Shown: piece after piece, positions 1-8,241 of the stretch
Numbering within the stretch: position 1 is the first letter of the stretch
How the letters are laid out: every line of letters begins with the position of its first letter
Assembly: GCA_963677375.2 (NCBI GenBank)
Contig: CAXXIF010000009.1
Span: 62,001-126,000, forward strand
DNA: 64,000 nt
Direction of reading: 5' to 3'
From: Pseudaeromonas sp963677375
Lineage (GTDB): Bacteria; Pseudomonadota; Gammaproteobacteria; Enterobacterales; Aeromonadaceae
Notes under the pieces: model-generated
Database searches by the model: none
Seen by the model: the letters and a program-made list of their open reading frames with translations, nothing else
Told to the model about the DNA's origin: nothing
Translations under genes and position numbers: made by a program

Positions 1-646
1 TGGCTTCGGCGGCGATGAGGAATAACCAGGCGCTGCCGAGCGTCAGCCGTACCGCATCGATCAGGCGAGGCAGCACCTGGGGCAACATCACCCTCAGTAT
101 GATCTGCCAACTGCTGGCCCCGAGGGTCTGGGCTTTGACCAACTGTTCCTCCGGCAGACTCAGCGTCTTGAGCTGCAGATCGCGGATCAACATGGGGGTG
201 ATGCCGATGACGATCAGCATCACCTTGGCCAGATCGCCCAGGCCAAAGCTGATAAACAGGATCGGCAATAGCGCCATCGGCGGGATCAGCGACAGCGCTG
301 TGACCAGCGGGGATAAGGGGGCGCGCAACAGGGGGATAGCCCCGGTGCCGAGCCCCAGCACCAGCGCCAGTAGCGCCGAGCTGCTCACCCCGATCAGCAG
401 CAGACGCAGGCTGGTCAGGGTATCGGTGACCAGCAGAATATCGCCGCTGCGTTTGCTGGGCTCGAAAGCCATACGCTGAATGGCTTCGGCGATATGACCC
501 AGCCCCGGCAGTAATTTGTCCTGGGGGTTGAGCTCCAGTCGCGCCTGAGAACAGATCACATAGGCGATCAGCAGCAGCACGAAGGGCAGCAGGGCCAGCA
601 GCAGCCGGCTGGTGCGCTCCGGCTTGCGGTTAATGAGTCGGGTCAT
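1..646 (-). CDS. ABC transporter permease, guanidine/urea-type uptake (partial, 3' end outside window)
   Basis: An open frame runs from an ATG at 644-646 off the left edge, giving 215 codons without a stop. The product begins MTRLINRKPERTSRLLLALL and has a first membrane segment at about residues 14-33, then a periplasmic stretch and at least four more hydrophobic segments. Around residues 160-190 it has the cytoplasmic EAA-type loop (EEQLVKAQTLGASSWQIILR region) that contacts the ATPase in BPD-type permeases of the SsuC/TauC class. It starts 36 bases after the stop of the binding-protein gene (ribosome site GGAG upstream), so the two form one operon under the guanidine-I riboswitch. The ATPase gene would be expected beyond the window. 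Family assignment is firm; substrate is inferred from the riboswitch. Confidence 0.85.
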   Translation of the reverse strand, partial: MTRLINRKPERTSRLLLALLPFVLLLIAYVICSQARLELNPQDKLLPGLGHIAEAIQRMAFEPSKRSGDILLVTDTLTSLRLLLIGVSSSALLALVLGLGTGAIPLLRAPLSPLVTALSLIPPMALLPILFISFGLGDLAKVMLIVIGITPMLIRDLQLKTLSLPEEQLVKAQTLGASSWQIILRVMLPQVLPRLIDAVRLTLGSAWLFLIAAEA

Positions 647-681
647 GGGCAGTACTCCGCTGACGATTCAGCAATCGGGGA

Positions 682-1773
682 TCAGAGTTTGCCGTCGGCG
701 GCCAGTTGCATATAGCTGGGGTCGAAACGCAGCTTGATATTCTGGCTGTCGCCGTAGACACCGCTGGGGGTTTCAATGCCGATCATCTGGGAGTTGGGGG
801 CGCTGTCACCCAGCAGGCCATGAGCAAAGGAGAACTCGGCCACCTGCTGCATGGTGCTCTTGAGCTGGCTGCTATTGGTGAAGGTCACCGCATCCTTGGC
901 TTGATAGAACATGCGGGTGGCGGCCAGTTGGGCTTCGTATCCCACCAGATCGGTGCCTGATGCTTTGGCCATCTGGGTACGAGCCTCGCGGGATCTGGCA
1001 TCGGTCGCCGACATAGTGGCCATGGTTTCGTACCAGGCACCGGTCAGGGCCTTGCCGAGCTCGGGATGGGACTTGAGAGTGGCGCTGTTGACCACCATCA
1101 GATCGATGATTTCACCGGGGATGAAACTGGAGTCGAACACCTTGTGGCTGCCGGGTGTCTTGATGATCTCGCTGAGCAAGGGGTTCCAGGTCACGGCGGC
1201 GGTGACATCCGGAGTGGCGAAGGCGGAGACGATATCGGCATCTGAGGTATTGACCACAGTGACATCCTTCTCGGAGAGCCCCTGGGTTTCCAGCGCCCGG
1301 GCCAGCAGGTAGTGGGAGACACTCAGCTCGACCAGGTTGATGCTCTGGCCCTTGAGATCGCCCAGCGAGCTCTTGCCCTTGAGGACGATACCATCGTTAC
1401 CATTGGAGAAGTCGCCGACGATGAGCGCGGTGGAATCGACGCCACCGGCTGCGGGTATGGTCAGGGCATCCATATTGGTCATCACGCAGCCATCGAAACC
1501 ACCGGCTGTGTACTGGTTGATGGATTCCACATAGTCATTGATTTGCACCAGCTCGATATCGATGTGGTATTTGTCGGCCCACTTTTTGATGATACCGTTC
1601 TGGGCCGCATAGTCCCAGGGCATCCAGCCGGCATAGATGGTCCAGGCCACCTTGAATTTGTCCTTGGCTTCGGCGTTAGAGATGGAGCCGAGTAGTAGTA
1701 ACGGCACCAGCAAAACAGCCAGTGAGGTGCGAGACAGCAAGCGGCGGAGTACTGAGGTGGTGAATGTAGACAT
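682..1773 (-). CDS. ABC transporter periplasmic substrate-binding protein (NMT1/TauA-like, riboswitch-linked)
   Basis: A 363-residue secreted binding protein starting MSTFTTSVLRRLLSRTS, with a signal peptide ending near SNAEAKDKFKV. The mature start (KVAWTIYAGWMPWDYA) and the following GxxDG segment are typical of the SsuA/TauA/NMT1 type II binding fold used for small nitrogen and sulfur compounds. The start chosen is the ATG at 1771-1773, preceded by a strong AGGGAGGG Shine-Dalgarno at about 1779-1786; an in-frame TTG further upstream lacks one. Its leader carries a guanidine-I riboswitch. Related proteins are annotated as urea-carboxylase-associated ABC binding proteins, and that enzyme group is now known to act on guanidine. 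The ligand here is therefore probably guanidine, as inference. First gene of the operon with the permease downstream. Confidence 0.88.
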   Translation of the reverse strand: MSTFTTSVLRRLLSRTSLAVLLVPLLLLGSISNAEAKDKFKVAWTIYAGWMPWDYAAQNGIIKKWADKYHIDIELVQINDYVESINQYTAGGFDGCVMTNMDALTIPAAGGVDSTALIVGDFSNGNDGIVLKGKSSLGDLKGQSINLVELSVSHYLLARALETQGLSEKDVTVVNTSDADIVSAFATPDVTAAVTWNPLLSEIIKTPGSHKVFDSSFIPGEIIDLMVVNSATLKSHPELGKALTGAWYETMATMSATDARSREARTQMAKASGTDLVGYEAQLAATRMFYQAKDAVTFTNSSQLKSTMQQVAEFSFAHGLLGDSAPNSQMIGIETPSGVYGDSQNIKLRFDPSYMQLAADGKL

Positions 1774-1833
1774 GGGTTCCCTCCCTGGGAGCACATTGGT
1801 GAAAAGCAATGGAGATCAGGAGCCTGCTGGCCT

Positions 1834-1930
1834 CATCTCCCGGGCTTTTATCCCGCCGTGTAACCTTCAAGGGAAGGTCGATAACTCTCGGACCAGCCAC
1901 CTGTCAAACAGGTCGGAACCCTAGTCATCC
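1834..1930 (-). promoter_or_regulatory. Guanidine-I (ykkC subtype 1) riboswitch
   Basis: Reading the minus strand, the leader of the ABC operon contains in order CTAGGGTTCCG, CTGGTCCGAGAG, ACACGG and GGGATAAAAGCCCGGGAGA. These are the conserved blocks of the ykkC-I guanidine aptamer, with the expected spacing and a variable P1b/P2 hairpin (ACCTGTTTGACAGGT) between the first two. The last block lies about 60 bases before the start codon. No clear intrinsic terminator follows; the gap to the AGGGAGGG ribosome site leaves room for control of translation or termination. Known role of the class: guanidine binding turns on guanidine export or degradation/import genes. A covariance-model search would settle it, but the sequence match is strong. 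Confidence 0.93.
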
Positions 1931-2369
1931 ATTACTGATTGTGGCACTGGCTTGGCTCCAGGCTCCAGATCCTTGGGTGCTGCGTTGTATCTTGTATACA
2001 AGCAGGGAACGTGCCAAGGCGGTTTCGCACTTCTTGCTGTCAATATAGCGTCATTCGGGCTGAATTGTTCATCATACGCGCCATTTGTAGGGCTAATTGC
2101 ACCAAGCTGGCGCCCTGACTTGGTGGTTGCTCGTCACGCAGGAAGCGGGTATCTGACCCGTTTGGGTTTGGGCATCAGGTTGGGGGACCTGCGGTAACGC
2201 CAGACCTGGCCGCAGGACACTGAGCAGAAAAACACTGAGCAGCAAAACACTGAGCAGCAAAACACTGAGCAGCAAAACACCCATGTCGTCTGTGCGCGTG
2301 GGTGTTGTTCAGGGGGCGGCTCCATGCCCCGGGCTATATATCCCTGATCCGTTTTTGCTGATGATTGGG
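1931..2369. other. Intergenic region upstream of the riboswitch operon
   Basis: No convincing gene. It must hold the promoter of the minus-strand riboswitch transcript and the 3' flank of the RDD gene, and it contains a 15-bp tandem repeat (separate entry). The short frames here are repeat-driven low-complexity (LLSV repeats). Confidence 0.6.
2217..2280. repeat. 15-bp tandem repeat, four copies
   Basis: The unit ACACTGAGCAGCAAA occurs four times head-to-tail (2217-2231 with one variant unit, ACACTGAGCAGAAAA; 2232-2246; 2247-2261; 2262-2276) followed by a partial ACAC. It is noncoding and lies between the RDD gene 3' end and the riboswitch operon. Confidence 0.95.
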
Positions 2370-2885
2370 TTACTTGTCCAGCACTACGACTTCGCAATCG
2401 CCCCAGTGATCCTGAAAGGCCAGTTGATTGATATCGAAGATCACCAGCAGGTTGCCGAGACCGAAGGCGCTACTGAACATCCGTACCAGTGCTTGTCCGA
2501 CTTTCAGATGGGTGCCGTCAACATTCTGCACCCGCAGGCGAAAGAGACGCATGCCGGGGGTTTGTCCTTTCGTGCACCAGAACCACAGATAGAAGCCGCA
2601 TACCACGCAGGTCAAAAACAGGATATAGAGGGTACTGTGTGCCAGCCATTGCGCAACATCCGGATGTTCACCGAGTGACAGGGCACCTCTCTTTTCCAGC
2701 AGATAAGCCAGCCCGAAGCCGAGAAATGCCGCGCAGCCCAGCAAGGCGCCAACCAACGGCAGATCCAGCGCCCAGGCACCGAGGCGGCGGAACAGCCCGG
2801 CTCGGGGGTAGAGCGGTATGACGGGGGCTTTGGCCGTTGGGGTCTCGACAGCGGTGGGCGTGAGTTTGTTTTTTCTTCTGGACAT
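2370..2885 (-). CDS. RDD family membrane protein
   Basis: 171 residues. The segment at about 29-45 (RAGLFRRLGAWALDLPLV) carries the R and D positions that name the RDD family, followed by hydrophobic segments at about 38-62 and 85-110. A conserved cytoplasmic stretch (KGQTPGMRLFRLRVQN, about 108-123) is also typical. The N-terminus is a short basic, disordered tail (SRRKNKLTPTAVETPTAK). Function of RDD proteins is poorly known, with proposals of ion exchange; nothing here narrows it. Single gene, upstream gap to tRNA-Leu of about 190 bases. Start ATG at 2883-2885. Confidence 0.85.
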   Translation of the reverse strand: MSRRKNKLTPTAVETPTAKAPVIPLYPRAGLFRRLGAWALDLPLVGALLGCAAFLGFGLAYLLEKRGALSLGEHPDVAQWLAHSTLYILFLTCVVCGFYLWFWCTKGQTPGMRLFRLRVQNVDGTHLKVGQALVRMFSSAFGLGNLLVIFDINQLAFQDHWGDCEVVVLDK

Positions 2886-3007
2886 AGGATACGGCTTCTA
2901 TGGTGGTGAATGAGTGGGCGCCTAGTCTACCTCAAGCAGGGGCCACCGGTGCAGTGACCGCTTCGACGATTTATTCATCAACCGATTGAGATAATGGAAA
3001 AAACCAT

Positions 3008-3035
3008 TTGCGCTGCCGATGGGGATTTGTATAAT
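3008..3035 (+). promoter_or_regulatory. Sigma-70 promoter of tRNA-Leu(CAA)
   Basis: TTGCGC (3008-3013) and TATAAT (3030-3035) with a 16-bp spacer, about 45 bases before the mature tRNA start. Confidence 0.7.
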
Positions 3036-3079
3036 CCCTTCCGCACTACAGACCGTGACCGAAAGGTGACGGCGTGCAC

Positions 3080-3165
3080 GCCCGGGTGGCGAAATCGGTA
3101 GACGCAGCGGATTCAAAATCCGCCGGTGAATAACCGTGTCGGTTCGAGTCCGACCCCGGGCACCA
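3080..3165 (+). tRNA. tRNA-Leu (CAA)
   Basis: Class II tRNA of 86 nt with encoded CCA. Acceptor GCCCGGG (3080-3086) pairs with CCCGGGC (3155-3161); the anticodon loop TTCAAAA gives anticodon CAA (reads UUG); a long variable arm and GGTTCGAGTCC T-arm are present. It has its own promoter and a terminator hairpin directly downstream, so it is a monocistronic tRNA unit. Confidence 0.96.
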
Positions 3166-3175
3166 CATTCAAGAC

Positions 3176-3203
3176 AAAAGGCCACTCTTCGGAGTGGCCT
3201 TTT
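3176..3203 (+). terminator. Intrinsic terminator of tRNA-Leu(CAA)
   Basis: Stem AAAAGGCCACTC / GAGTGGCCTTTT around a TTCG tetraloop, ending in T4, 11 bases after the tRNA CCA end. Confidence 0.85.
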
Positions 3204-3257
3204 GTTTGTGCGCTGTGAGGCCAGAATCGAAGCCTTGCAGGCCTGCCCCCATCACAG

Positions 3258-3281
3258 GAAAACCGCCAATTGGCGGTTTTC
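3258..3281 (-). terminator. Palindromic hairpin downstream of the small lysine-rich gene
   Basis: Perfect inverted repeat GAAAACCGCC / GGCGGTTTTC around AATT, 8 bases past the stop of the 35-codon gene on the minus strand. The A/T-rich arms let it terminate on either strand. Confidence 0.65.
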
Positions 3282-3289
3282 TCCTTGCA

Positions 3290-3397
3290 TTACTTCAGTG
3301 CTTTTTTCAGCTTGCCGATCTTTTTTTCATGCTTCTCGATCTTGGCCAGACGGGTCTTGATCTGTTTCTTCAGCTCTTTCTTGGTTGCTTTGGCCAT
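3290..3397 (-). CDS. Small lysine-rich protein, 35 residues
   Basis: ATG at 3395-3397, stop TAA at 3290-3292. The product starts MAKATKKELKKQIKTRLAKI and ends in a KKIGKLKKALK tail; roughly 40% of residues are lysine or arginine, spaced as for an amphipathic helix or coiled coil. An AAGGAG ribosome site sits 8 bases before the ATG and a palindromic terminator follows the stop, so it has the hallmarks of a real short gene. No family recognised. Plausible roles are nucleic-acid binding or a small regulatory helix; this is speculation. The reading frame is supported by sequence signals only, not homology. Confidence 0.65.
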   Translation of the reverse strand: MAKATKKELKKQIKTRLAKIEKHEKKIGKLKKALK

Positions 3398-3739
3398 GAG
3401 TTTGGCTCCTTGGGTTGGGGGTGCCATCGCGAGGTGGCGGAGTAAATAGGAGGGTTCTTGTGCTCAACCGGCATCGCCGTCAGGCTCCACCTGGATTTCT
3501 TGAGCCTATAAACCCTAGCACAGGCTCGGTGTCTTGTGCGACTTGAAGCACCAGACCAGGGGCAATACAGTGCATTTCGGGGACGCCTTTGGGGTGGCTT
3601 GGTGATAGATCTTTCGGGACACCGATAGCGGGTCCGGACGTAACTTTGATGCTTTCGTGCGTCAGCCCGCAGTTGTTCGCGCAGGGCTTTGTTATAACCG
3701 CAGCGTTTTTTAGCGGGCGGATATTGCCAGGAGTAGTTC
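3398..3739. other. Intergenic region between small gene and btsS
   Basis: About 340 bases with no supported gene. It should contain the divergent promoters of the small lysine-rich gene and of btsSR. I see no operator that I recognise. Confidence 0.5.
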
Positions 3740-5434
3740 ATGGGCATGGAGCAACTGACGCTGGTGATTTCCCTGTTCCAGCAGTTGTGCGTTTATCTGG
3801 TGATCGCCTGGCTACTCTCCAAGACGCCGCTGTTTATGCCTCTGACCCAGGTCACTCTGAGCCTGCCGCACAAGCTGGTCTGCTACCTCATCTTCTCCAC
3901 CTTCTGCATCCTCGGCACCTACTTCGGCCTGCGCATCGAGAACTCCATCGCCAATACCCGCGCCATTGGCGCTGTGCTGGGCGGCATCGTCGGCGGGCCT
4001 GCGGTCGGCCTGCTGGTGGGGCTCACCGGTGGCCTGCATCGCTATTCGCTCGGCGGCTTCACGGCGCTGGCCTGCATGTTCTCCACCGTGGCCGAAGGGT
4101 TGCTCGGCGGTCTGGTGCACCGGCACTTTGTCGCCCGACGGCGGCTGGATCGGCTGTTCAACCCCTGGATGGTGGCCGCCGTGGCGTTTGTCGCCGAGCT
4201 GCTACAGATGAGCATCATCTTGCTGGTGGCGCGACCGCTGGCCGATGCCTGGCATCTGGTGCAGAACATAGCCGCGCCCATGCTGGTGGCCAACACGCTG
4301 GGAGCCGCCATGTTTATGGGCATGATCCTGGATCGGCGCGCCATGCTGGAGAAGTATTCGGTGGCCTTCTCGGCTCGGGCGCTGAAGATTGCCGAGCGGG
4401 CCATGGGGGTGCTGGATCAGGGCTTCACCCAGCAGACCTGCGGCCAGATGGCGCGCATCCTCTACGAAGAGACCGGCGTCGGCGCCGTCGCCATCACCGA
4501 TCGGCAGCAGCTGTTGGCCTTTATCGGCATAGGTGAAGATCACCACCTGCCGGGCACGCCCATCACCTCGCCTCACACCTTTGCCGCCATTCAGCGTAAC
4601 GAGGTGGTCTATGCCGATGGCAACCTGATCCCCTACAGTTGCACCCTGCATCCAGACTGCAAGCTGGGCTCCTCGCTGGTGATCCCGTTGCGCGGCGAGG
4701 AGGGGCAGGTGGTCGGCACCATCAAGCTCTACGAGCCGAAGCGCAAACTCTTCTCGTCGATGAATCGCACCCTGGGCGAGGGGATAGCCCGTCTGCTCTC
4801 CGGCCAGATCCTCTCCGGCAAATACAACGAGCAGAAGCGGCTGCTGGCCCAGGGCGAGATCAAGCTATTGCAGGCCCAGATCAATCCGCATTTTCTGTTC
4901 AACGCCCTCAATACCCTGTCGGCGGTGATCCGCCGGGACCCGGAGCAGGCCCGGGCTCTGGTGCAGCACCTCTCCACCTTCTTTCGTAAGAATCTCAAGC
5001 GCCAGAGTGACGAGGTGAGCCTGCGCGACGAGCTGGAGCATGTGCAGGCCTACCTGCAGATCGAGCAGGCGCGCTTTGCCGATCGGCTGCAGGTACAGTG
5101 GCAGATCCCGGATGCGGTGTTGGAATGCAGGTTACCGGCCTTTTCCCTGCAGCCGGTGGTGGAAAACGCCATCAAGCATGGCATCTCCCAGATGCTCGAA
5201 CCCGGTTGCCTGACCCTGGCCGCCGAGCAGCGCTATGGTTGCTTGCAACTGACGGTCCGCGACAATGCGGGTCTGTATCAGCCGCCAGCGGATAAATGCG
5301 GGCTGGGGATGAATATTGTCGATCGCCGCATCAAGGCCCGTTATGGCGAGAGTTATGGTGTGCGGGTCGAGTGCGAACCGGAGCTGTTCACCCGGGTGCT
5401 GATCACCCTGCCGACGACGGAGGTCCCATGTTAA
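3740..5434 (+). CDS. btsS: LytS-family sensor histidine kinase BtsS-like
   Basis: 564 residues, close to E. coli BtsS/YehU (561). The first half (about 1-195) is the LYT-type multi-helix membrane sensor, including the GAVLGGIVGGPAVGLLVGL and TVAEGLLGGLVHRH segments. A GAF-like domain follows (about 215-350, with YEETGVGAVAITD). The kinase core has the His-kinase motif QINPHFLFN with phospho-acceptor H384, and the ATPase N-box ENAIKHGI with a G-rich C-terminal box (GLGMNIVDRRI). Start ATG 3740 has AGGAG six bases upstream. It overlaps the response regulator by 7 bases. In E. coli BtsS senses extracellular pyruvate and drives btsT; here a BtsT/CstA-family gene with a matching operator lies at 17.9 kb. 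YpdA is the alternative family member. Confidence 0.87.
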   Translation: MGMEQLTLVISLFQQLCVYLVIAWLLSKTPLFMPLTQVTLSLPHKLVCYLIFSTFCILGTYFGLRIENSIANTRAIGAVLGGIVGGPAVGLLVGLTGGLHRYSLGGFTALACMFSTVAEGLLGGLVHRHFVARRRLDRLFNPWMVAAVAFVAELLQMSIILLVARPLADAWHLVQNIAAPMLVANTLGAAMFMGMILDRRAMLEKYSVAFSARALKIAERAMGVLDQGFTQQTCGQMARILYEETGVGAVAITDRQQLLAFIGIGEDHHLPGTPITSPHTFAAIQRNEVVYADGNLIPYSCTLHPDCKLGSSLVIPLRGEEGQVVGTIKLYEPKRKLFSSMNRTLGEGIARLLSGQILSGKYNEQKRLLAQGEIKLLQAQINPHFLFNALNTLSAVIRRDPEQARALVQHLSTFFRKNLKRQSDEVSLRDELEHVQAYLQIEQARFADRLQVQWQIPDAVLECRLPAFSLQPVVENAIKHGISQMLEPGCLTLAAEQRYGCLQLTVRDNAGLYQPPADKCGLGMNIVDRRIKARYGESYGVRVECEPELFTRVLITLPTTEVPC

Positions 5435-6183
5435 GCGCGCTCATTGTGGATGATGAGCCTCTGGCTCGTGAAGAGTTGCGGCTGCTGCTGGAGGCGAGCA
5501 CGGGGATCGAGGTGGTAGGCGAGTGCGCCCATGCTCTGGAGGCATTGCCCGCCATTCATCGCCTGAAACCCGATGTGCTGTTTCTGGATATCCAGATGCC
5601 GCGCATCAGTGGTCTGGAGCTGGTGAGTATGCTGGACCCGGAACAGCTGCCCCATATCGTGTTTGTCACCGCCTTCGATGAGTACGCCCTGCGTGCCTTC
5701 GAGGAGCATGCCTTGGATTATCTGCTCAAACCCGTAGATCCGGCCCGCTTGGCTCGCACTCTGGCGCGGCTGCAACATCTGGCGACGCGGGGTGAACGTA
5801 GCCCGCCAGGCGACACAGCCACGGATGAAGGCTCGGGTGATCCGGGCAAGGTGGCGGCCCCGCTGCGCAGCATTCCCTGCATGGGCCATAACCGCATCCT
5901 GCTGCTGCCTTTGGCCGAGGTGGAGTATGTGCATAGCGATCTGAGCGGCAATCGCGTGGTGGCGGGCGAGCGGCAAGGCACCACAGAGCTGACCCTGCGG
6001 ACCCTGGAGGAGAAGAGCGGCTTTGTGCGCTGCCATCGCCAGTATCTGCTCAATCCGGCGCTGATCGTGGAAATTCTGCTGCTCGACGGCGGCTTGGCCG
6101 AGGTGGTGACCCGCGGCGGCCACAGGGTGCCGGTCAGCCGGCGTTATCTCAAACCGCTAAAAGAGAGTCTGGCGATCCCCTAA
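5428..6183 (+). CDS. btsR: LytTR response regulator BtsR-like
   Basis: 251 residues. Receiver domain 1-120 with acidic pair D8-D9, phospho-acceptor D54 (VLFLDIQMP), T and the K of YLLKPVD. A linker rich in G/D (about 125-145) leads to a LytTR DNA-binding domain at about 148-250 (GHNRILLLPLAEVEYVHSD, FVRCHRQYLLNP, RVPVSRRY). ATG at 5428 overlaps btsS by 7 bases with GGAGG upstream, so the two are translationally coupled. Known family role: binding paired ACC[G/A]CT[C/T]A repeats. Such repeats occur at 17828-17855, which supports BtsR rather than YpdB. Confidence 0.87.
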   Translation: MLSALIVDDEPLAREELRLLLEASTGIEVVGECAHALEALPAIHRLKPDVLFLDIQMPRISGLELVSMLDPEQLPHIVFVTAFDEYALRAFEEHALDYLLKPVDPARLARTLARLQHLATRGERSPPGDTATDEGSGDPGKVAAPLRSIPCMGHNRILLLPLAEVEYVHSDLSGNRVVAGERQGTTELTLRTLEEKSGFVRCHRQYLLNPALIVEILLLDGGLAEVVTRGGHRVPVSRRYLKPLKESLAIP

Positions 6184-6246
6184 GCGCTCCGCCTGAAATG
6201 ACGGCCGCTATTGCCAGCGGTGCCAACCCCAGTTTTATCGCTGGCG

Positions 6247-7158
6247 CTAAACCAGGGCGTCGGCTTTGCCGGAGAGCAGTTGGTGGGCCATCTGACTGAC
6301 CGCCAGCACCGCCGGGTGGGTGAGGCGCCGCTCCAGCGAGATGGCATAGTAGCTGACCTGTATCTCGTCCAGACGTCCGGCCTGCTCGACCCCATAGTGG
6401 CGACACACCTCCTCGAGGATCACCTCGGGCACCGGAAACAGCCCCACGCCGGCTTCGCCGAACGACTTCATCAGCGCGCTGTCATCAAATTCGCCGACCA
6501 CATGGGTGCTCAGTTTCTTTTCCTGTAACCAGCGGGCCAGGGGCGCGCTCTGGGCGGCATTGGCACCGGGCAACAGCAGTGGCAGTTCGCGTAGGGAATG
6601 GGGGAAGTCGTGGCGCGCGCGCGCGGCCAGAGCCGGGCTGCCGACCCAGATCAGCGGGCTGCGTCCCAGCAGGTGGCTGTAGCCCTTGACGCCGACGGTG
6701 GCGGGTAGCGGCCGGTCGGAGATCACCAGATCCAGATGATGCAGCGCCAGCTCGGCGAACAGTTTCTCCGGCTTCTCCTCCTGGCAGAGCAGGCGCACCG
6801 CTTGGCTCAGTTGCAGGGCCGGTGCCAGCAGGCGATAGGCGATGGATTTGGGCACCGCATCGGTGAGCCCCACCCGCAGGATCAGCTCGCCCTGACGGCC
6901 GGGATTGTGCAGCAGGGCTTCGAGCTCATGGCCCAGCATGAAGATCTGCTCGGCGTGAGGCAGCGCCAGTTGCCCGGCGGCGGAGAGCTCCATGCGGCGT
7001 CCGGTGCGCACAAACAGCGGGGTGCCCAGAGTGCGTTCCAGCTCGCCGATCTGGCCGCTCAGGGTCTGCGGCGTCAGGTGCAGTTGTTCGGCGGCACGGG
7101 TGATGCCACCGAGTTTGGCGACCTGCCAGAAGTAGTAAAGCTGCTTGTAATTGAGCAT
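6247..7158 (-). CDS. nhaR: LysR-family regulator, NhaR-like
   Basis: 303 residues starting MLNYKQLYYFWQVAKLGG. The N-terminal winged helix-turn-helix (about 2-60; ITRAAEQLHLTPQTLSGQIG) closely follows NhaR, including the LYYFW and LTPQT motifs. The effector domain ends with a GEFDDSALMKSFGEAGVG segment also seen in NhaR. NhaR in E. coli activates the Na+/H+ antiporter nhaA in response to Na+. Here the gene is divergent from an SbtA-family transporter with a 136-bp shared spacer, so that transporter is the likely target. The ATG at 7156-7158 is preferred over an adjacent TTG. The symbol reflects family similarity, not proven orthology. Confidence 0.8.
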   Translation of the reverse strand: MLNYKQLYYFWQVAKLGGITRAAEQLHLTPQTLSGQIGELERTLGTPLFVRTGRRMELSAAGQLALPHAEQIFMLGHELEALLHNPGRQGELILRVGLTDAVPKSIAYRLLAPALQLSQAVRLLCQEEKPEKLFAELALHHLDLVISDRPLPATVGVKGYSHLLGRSPLIWVGSPALAARARHDFPHSLRELPLLLPGANAAQSAPLARWLQEKKLSTHVVGEFDDSALMKSFGEAGVGLFPVPEVILEEVCRHYGVEQAGRLDEIQVSYYAISLERRLTHPAVLAVSQMAHQLLSGKADALV

Positions 7159-7294
7159 CAATCATCAGTCTGTAGCGAACATTTCACTAATTATATTCGA
7201 TTATTTCTGATGAAGAACCCTTGTTAGACTTGCCCCCACTCACGGTAGGGCCGTTGCCGCTGGCAGCGCATCCATTCATCGACAGGGGACTTGC

Positions 7295-8239
7295 GTGTCA
7301 CTTGATCCGGTTATTCTGTTTTTTCTGCTCGGTCTGATTGCCGGGCTGGTGCGGGCCGAGTTGCGACTCCCGGCCGCCATCTACGACTTCCTGAGCATGC
7401 TGTTGCTGCTCACCATAGGTCTCAAGGGCGGCGTCGAGCTGGCCGCCAGCGACGTGGGGCATCTGCTGCCACAACTGCTCGGCGTGTTGCTGCTGGGGCT
7501 GCTGTTTCCGGTGCTGCTGTTTCCGCTGCTGCGCTGGGTGGGGCGACTCAATCGCGCCGATTCTGCCTCGGTGGCGGCGCACTACGGCTCGGTCAGTGTG
7601 GGGACATTTGCCGTCGCCTGTGCCTACCTGGGCCATCAGTCCATCGCGTACGAATCCTATATGCCGGTGTTTGTGGTGATGCTCGAAGCACCCGCCATTC
7701 TGGTCGGTATAGTGCTGGCCCGCGGCATCAGTCGCCAGACCCGCTGGCGCAGCATGGGCCATGAGATCGTCTTCGGCAAAGGGGTGCTGCTGCTGACGGG
7801 CGGCCTGCTCATTGGCTGGATCAGCGGGGGTGAGGCGATAGCACCGCTCAAGCCGTTGTTTTTCGATCTCTTCAAGGGCGTGCTGGCGCTGTTCCTGCTG
7901 GAGATGGGGCTCATCACCGCCAGCCAGATGGGTTTCTTACGCCGTCATGGCCTGTTTATCCTGCTGTTTGGCACCCTGATCCCGCTGCTGGGCGCCGGAA
8001 TTGGCGGCCTGCTGGCGCTGGAGCTCGAATTCTCCCTCGGCGGCACCATGCTGCTGGCGACCCTGGCGGCGAGCGCCTCCTATATAGCAGTGCCTGCCGC
8101 CATGCGGATGGCGGTGCCCGAGGCGAACCCCGGGCTGTCGCTGGCGGCCTCGCTCGGGGTCACCTTTCCCTTCAACGTCCTGGTGGGTATTCCCTTGTAC
8201 CTGACCTGGGCGCAATGGCTCCATCAGGCTGGAGGTTAA
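7295..8239 (+). CDS. SbtA-family sodium-dependent bicarbonate transporter
   Basis: 314 residues, about ten hydrophobic segments and two inverted halves. N-terminus MSLDPVILFFLLGLIAGLVR with RLPAAIYDFLSMLLLLTIGLKGG is the hallmark of the SbtA (formerly DUF897) family; the central HYGSVSVGTFAVA and late ASASYIAVPAAMRMAVPEANPG segments match the conserved substrate region. Cyanobacterial SbtA is longer (about 370), mainly in a cytoplasmic loop that binds SbtB. Start is GTG at 7295 with AGGGGA upstream. The stop is embedded in the ribosome site of the downstream PII-like gene. Function as HCO3-/Na+ symporter is inferred from family; divergent NhaR-like gene suggests Na+ or pH control. Confidence 0.85.
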   Translation: MSLDPVILFFLLGLIAGLVRAELRLPAAIYDFLSMLLLLTIGLKGGVELAASDVGHLLPQLLGVLLLGLLFPVLLFPLLRWVGRLNRADSASVAAHYGSVSVGTFAVACAYLGHQSIAYESYMPVFVVMLEAPAILVGIVLARGISRQTRWRSMGHEIVFGKGVLLLTGGLLIGWISGGEAIAPLKPLFFDLFKGVLALFLLEMGLITASQMGFLRRHGLFILLFGTLIPLLGAGIGGLLALELEFSLGGTMLLATLAASASYIAVPAAMRMAVPEANPGLSLAASLGVTFPFNVLVGIPLYLTWAQWLHQAGG

Positions 8240-8241
8240 TC

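Noticed and set aside
3589..4536. 315-codon frame overlapping btsS
   Set aside because: Shadow of the LytS-family kinase frame; composition is out-of-frame GC-rich arginine/alanine.
5431..6123. 230-codon minus-strand frame opposite btsR
   Set aside because: Shadow of the response regulator; no motifs.
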